Below are positions 4,630 to 6,960 of a stretch of 6,960 nucleotides of DNA, piece after piece; within the stretch, counting starts at the first letter, position 1; each line of letters starts with the position of its first letter. Under the pieces are notes generated by a model, which worked only from the letters and a program-made list of their open reading frames with translations, had not been told where the DNA came from and made no database searches. The stretch comes from Anaerolineae bacterium. GTDB taxonomy: Bacteria > Chloroflexota > Anaerolineae > Promineifilales > Promineifilaceae. The DNA lies in contig JANQGC010000260.1 in assembly GCA_028277515.1 (NCBI GenBank), positions 1 to 6,960 on the forward strand, in the 5' to 3' direction. Both the position numbers and the translations under genes were made by a program.

Positions 4630-6960
4630 CTAGAGCATTGCAACGGCTTGCTCAACTGTCAATGATCGGCCGTCGCGCTCTGCCTTCTCTCTCCCTTCCA
4701 TACCTAACTGCTCTAATGCCGGGGCCAGCCGCGCCTCAAGTCCCTCATTGTAAGCCGGCGGGCGCGGGCTGCCGATTTCCTCGCGCAGAACCGAGGCTAA
4801 GGCCATAAGCTGCATCGCCTGCCCCGCCCTTTGCGGCGTTTCAAATGACTCCGTAGCCTGCAAAGCGAACAAAATAGCCACATCTTCCAGCCAATAAGCC
4901 AATCCCCACTTGTCACCCAACTCCTGCCAGCGTTCGGCCGCTTCCAGGTAATCCTCGCGTGCCCGGTCAAAATCACCCTCTTCACGGGCGACATTGGCCA
5001 GGTTATGAATCGTATTGGTCAACGCCCATCCGGCGCCAATTTCGCGCCAGGTGGCCAATGCCTGGTCAAACTGTTGACGCGCATAAGCAAACTCCCCATT
5101 ATCCAGGGCCATCTGCCCCAGATTATTGAGCAGAGCGGCCGTCGTCCAGCGGTTGCCCAACTCCTCTTGAATCTGCAACGCCTCCTCGTTAAAGCGTCGA
5201 GAAGACTCGGCATCACCTAAATAACGCGCGACAATGCCCATATTATTGAGCAAATTGGCCTCATTTTCACGGTCGCCCAGGCTGCGGCGCATGGCCAGGC
5301 TCTCCGCATAACGCTCCTTGGCCAATTCATACTCGCCCTGCTGCGCAGCTAACGTCCCTGAAAAGTGCAGCACCTGGCCGATCCCCTTGGCCTTTACCTT
5401 GGACTCAAGGGTTTGGAATGTTCCCTGCGCCTGTTCAAACCATTCCGTTGCTTCATCAAAACTATTCTTCTTGCGGGCCAGTTCACCGTGTGCTGTCTGG
5501 CTACGGCCGATCGCTTCAACATCACCTATTTCCCGCGCTTCCTCCAAGGCCAGGCCATACTGCATCTGCGCTTCAGCAAAATTGGCCGTCAATTCATAAA
5601 CCTTGCCCAGGTTCAACCGCACATCAATGCGCTGCCGGCCCTCAAGCAAGGGCAAGGCCTGGTTGAAAAAGCGGATGGCTACCTTGTTAGAAAATTGTTT
5701 CTGCGCCAGGTGTCCGGCTTCCAATAAATATTTGCGCTTCTTCTGCTCGTTTTCGCTGCGGCCGAAATGGAAAGCCAGCGTATTGGTGAAAATATTTAGC
5801 CGGCCGGCATTCGTCCGCTCAATATATAAACCGATCTGCTCATGCAGCGTAGCCCGCGTAGAATAGAGCAGGCTTTCATAAGCCACTTCATGAGTAATCA
5901 CATGCTTAAATAAATATTGCAGATCCGGTTCCGGCGTGTCCAGGTTGGTCAAGTCGGCCGAGGTCAGGGCATTCAAATCGGATCGAATGATCTCATAATC
6001 CGGGCTTTGCGGATAAACGCCGAACAACGTAGCCGCGCGAAACGTGCGGCCGATCACGCTGGCGATCTTCAAGGTGAGCTGTTCATTCTCTTCAAGCTGA
6101 TCGATTCGGCTGAGCACCAGGCTATGAATACTCTGCGGCAGATCGACCTTGAGAATCGCTTCCTCATCCTGGGGATCAATATTCAGCCCATGAAAATAAT
6201 TGAGGATCTCCTCGATGTAAAAAGGATTGCCGCCGGCCTGGCTGTTAATCCGCTCGACCAGCAGCGGTGATGGGGGTGTGTCGCCAAAAAACTGGCTTAA
6301 TTTGAAGGCCACTAACTGCTGCGCTTCCTCGGCTGTAAACTCAGTCAGCTTGATTTCGCCGGCATAAGGCAGCGAAAATTCTGCCTCTTCAGCGCCGGCG
6401 CTGTCCGGCGGGCGGCGAACGATTATGATCATCACCGGCAAATTGGCAATACCCCGCGCCAGGACGTGCAACAAATCCTCCGATAAGGGGTCAACCCAGT
6501 GCATATCGTCCAGTACGATCAAACATGGTTCCAGCACCGATTCAATTTGCAAACTACGCAGCAGCAGATCCTCCAATGAGGACTTTCGCACCTTGGCATC
6601 CAGGTAGGCGGTCAAATCGTTTTCGGGAATACTCAGCCGTACCACTGCCCCAAGCAAAGGCAAGCGGCCGACCAGGTCCGGATCAATAAAACGCAGGGCT
6701 TCACCTAAACGATCAATCTGCTCCTGTTCGGGCAAATCGATATTAATACCAAAGAAATGCTGCCAGACCGGCTGCCAGACCAGGTAACTGGATTGGCTGC
6801 CATAAGATTGTGCCTCGCCGGATAAAATGGTCATGCCCCTTTGTTGGGCCATGTCCGCCGCGGCGCCGGCCAGGCGTGATTTACCCATACCGGCTTCGGC
6901 CGTAATCGTCAAAACTTGGCCTCGGCCTTCCAAAGCCAGATCCAGCTTTTCACTAATCAG
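4630..6960 (-). CDS. Partial signal-transduction ATPase (AAA_16/STAND type) with C-terminal TPR array
   Basis: The frame is open through the right edge, so the gene is 5'-partial with 776 residues visible. A TTG at 6931-6933 is internal, because the conserved lead into the P-loop already extends upstream of it. The Walker A is AEAGMGKS (21-28, Lys27), with Ala where the consensus has its first Gly. Walker B is CLIVLDDMHWVD (146-157, Asp151 and Asp152). An FKHVITHEVAYESLL element (near 351-365) is typical of this ATPase class. From about 408 to 683 there are some seven TPR units, many with LNNLG or LLNNMG and a GD or GN turn. The C-terminal part (RAGQAM, LREEIG, LTVEQAVAML) matches the usual ending of such proteins. 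Relatives carry an N-terminal class III adenylate cyclase, kinase, or DNA-binding domain; which one applies here is outside the window. The role is probably nucleotide-driven signal integration through TPR protein contacts. The gene converges on the receptor kinase and is transcribed separately. Confidence 0.88.
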   Translation of the reverse strand: MISEKLDLALEGRGQVLTITAEAGMGKSRLAGAAADMAQQRGMTILSGEAQSYGSQSSYLVWQPVWQHFFGINIDLPEQEQIDRLGEALRFIDPDLVGRLPLLGAVVRLSIPENDLTAYLDAKVRKSSLEDLLLRSLQIESVLEPCLIVLDDMHWVDPLSEDLLHVLARGIANLPVMIIIVRRPPDSAGAEEAEFSLPYAGEIKLTEFTAEEAQQLVAFKLSQFFGDTPPSPLLVERINSQAGGNPFYIEEILNYFHGLNIDPQDEEAILKVDLPQSIHSLVLSRIDQLEENEQLTLKIASVIGRTFRAATLFGVYPQSPDYEIIRSDLNALTSADLTNLDTPEPDLQYLFKHVITHEVAYESLLYSTRATLHEQIGLYIERTNAGRLNIFTNTLAFHFGRSENEQKKRKYLLEAGHLAQKQFSNKVAIRFFNQALPLLEGRQRIDVRLNLGKVYELTANFAEAQMQYGLALEEAREIGDVEAIGRSQTAHGELARKKNSFDEATEWFEQAQGTFQTLESKVKAKGIGQVLHFSGTLAAQQGEYELAKERYAESLAMRRSLGDRENEANLLNNMGIVARYLGDAESSRRFNEEALQIQEELGNRWTTAALLNNLGQMALDNGEFAYARQQFDQALATWREIGAGWALTNTIHNLANVAREEGDFDRAREDYLEAAERWQELGDKWGLAYWLEDVAILFALQATESFETPQRAGQAMQLMALASVLREEIGSPRPPAYNEGLEARLAPALEQLGMEGREKAERDGRSLTVEQAVAML
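4912..5739 (-). repeat. TPR array of the ATPase
   Basis: Visible residues 408-683 contain about seven consecutive 34-40 residue helical pairs. Recurring marks include LGKVYELTANFAEAQ, LNNMGIVARYLGDAES, LLNNLGQMALDNGEFA and IHNLANVAREEGDFD, each followed by an A-L-x-x-x-x-E-I/L-G ending. This spacing suits the longer TPR type seen in ATPase-linked regulators, which binds partner proteins or peptides. The exact number of units was judged by eye. Confidence 0.75.

Noticed and set aside
6931..6933. TTG as the true start of the minus-strand ATPase
   Set aside because: The frame continues to the window edge, and the residues before it fit the usual helix leading into the P-loop, so the gene is truncated by the window.
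1..6960. CRISPR array, tRNA, rRNA, insertion sequence or phage element
   Set aside because: No regularly spaced repeats, cloverleaf, terminal inverted repeats or transposase/integrase motifs were seen.

Overview
The window looks like bacterial DNA from Chloroflexota, probably Anaerolineae or a relative. This is an inference from protein style only: a Thr/Pro-rich extracytoplasmic linker, a Hanks-type Ser/Thr kinase fused across the membrane to a solute-binding domain, a circularly permuted family-5 solute-binding module of a form I associate with Chloroflexota, and a large ATPase-TPR regulator. No rRNA, tRNA, CRISPR array, insertion sequence or phage gene is visible. Coding density is about 98 percent.

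Layout. Positions 1-1755 (+) hold the 3' end of a gene cut by the left edge. The visible part is a Thr/Pro-rich linker followed by an oligopeptide-type (SBP_bac_5) domain whose N-lobe segment sits at the C-terminus. Positions 1745-4507 (+) overlap its last 11 bases and encode a complete 920-residue receptor kinase: cytoplasmic kinase, three TPR-like repeats, one membrane helix, a linker and a maltodextrin-binding-protein-like (SBP_bac_1, MalE) domain. Positions 4508-4629 are a short gap between convergent genes, with a weak hairpin. Positions 4630-6960 (-) hold the 3' part of a signal-transduction ATPase with a TPR array; its start lies beyond the right edge.

How the genes may work together. 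The two plus-strand genes overlap and are probably translated together. The second is a one-piece sensor: ligand capture outside the cell by a MalE-like domain, with phosphorylation inside. The linker style and neighbourhood of the first suggest that it may be a sister receptor with a peptide-type binding domain, its kinase half lying outside the window. No permease or transport ATPase is present, so both binding domains are more easily read as sensors than as transport components. The convergent ATPase-TPR protein belongs to a class often found in regulators, but its link to the kinases is only by neighbourhood.

The most notable points are the kinase-MalE fusion, the permuted family-5 binding domain, and the pairing of two different binding-protein folds in one overlapping gene pair.
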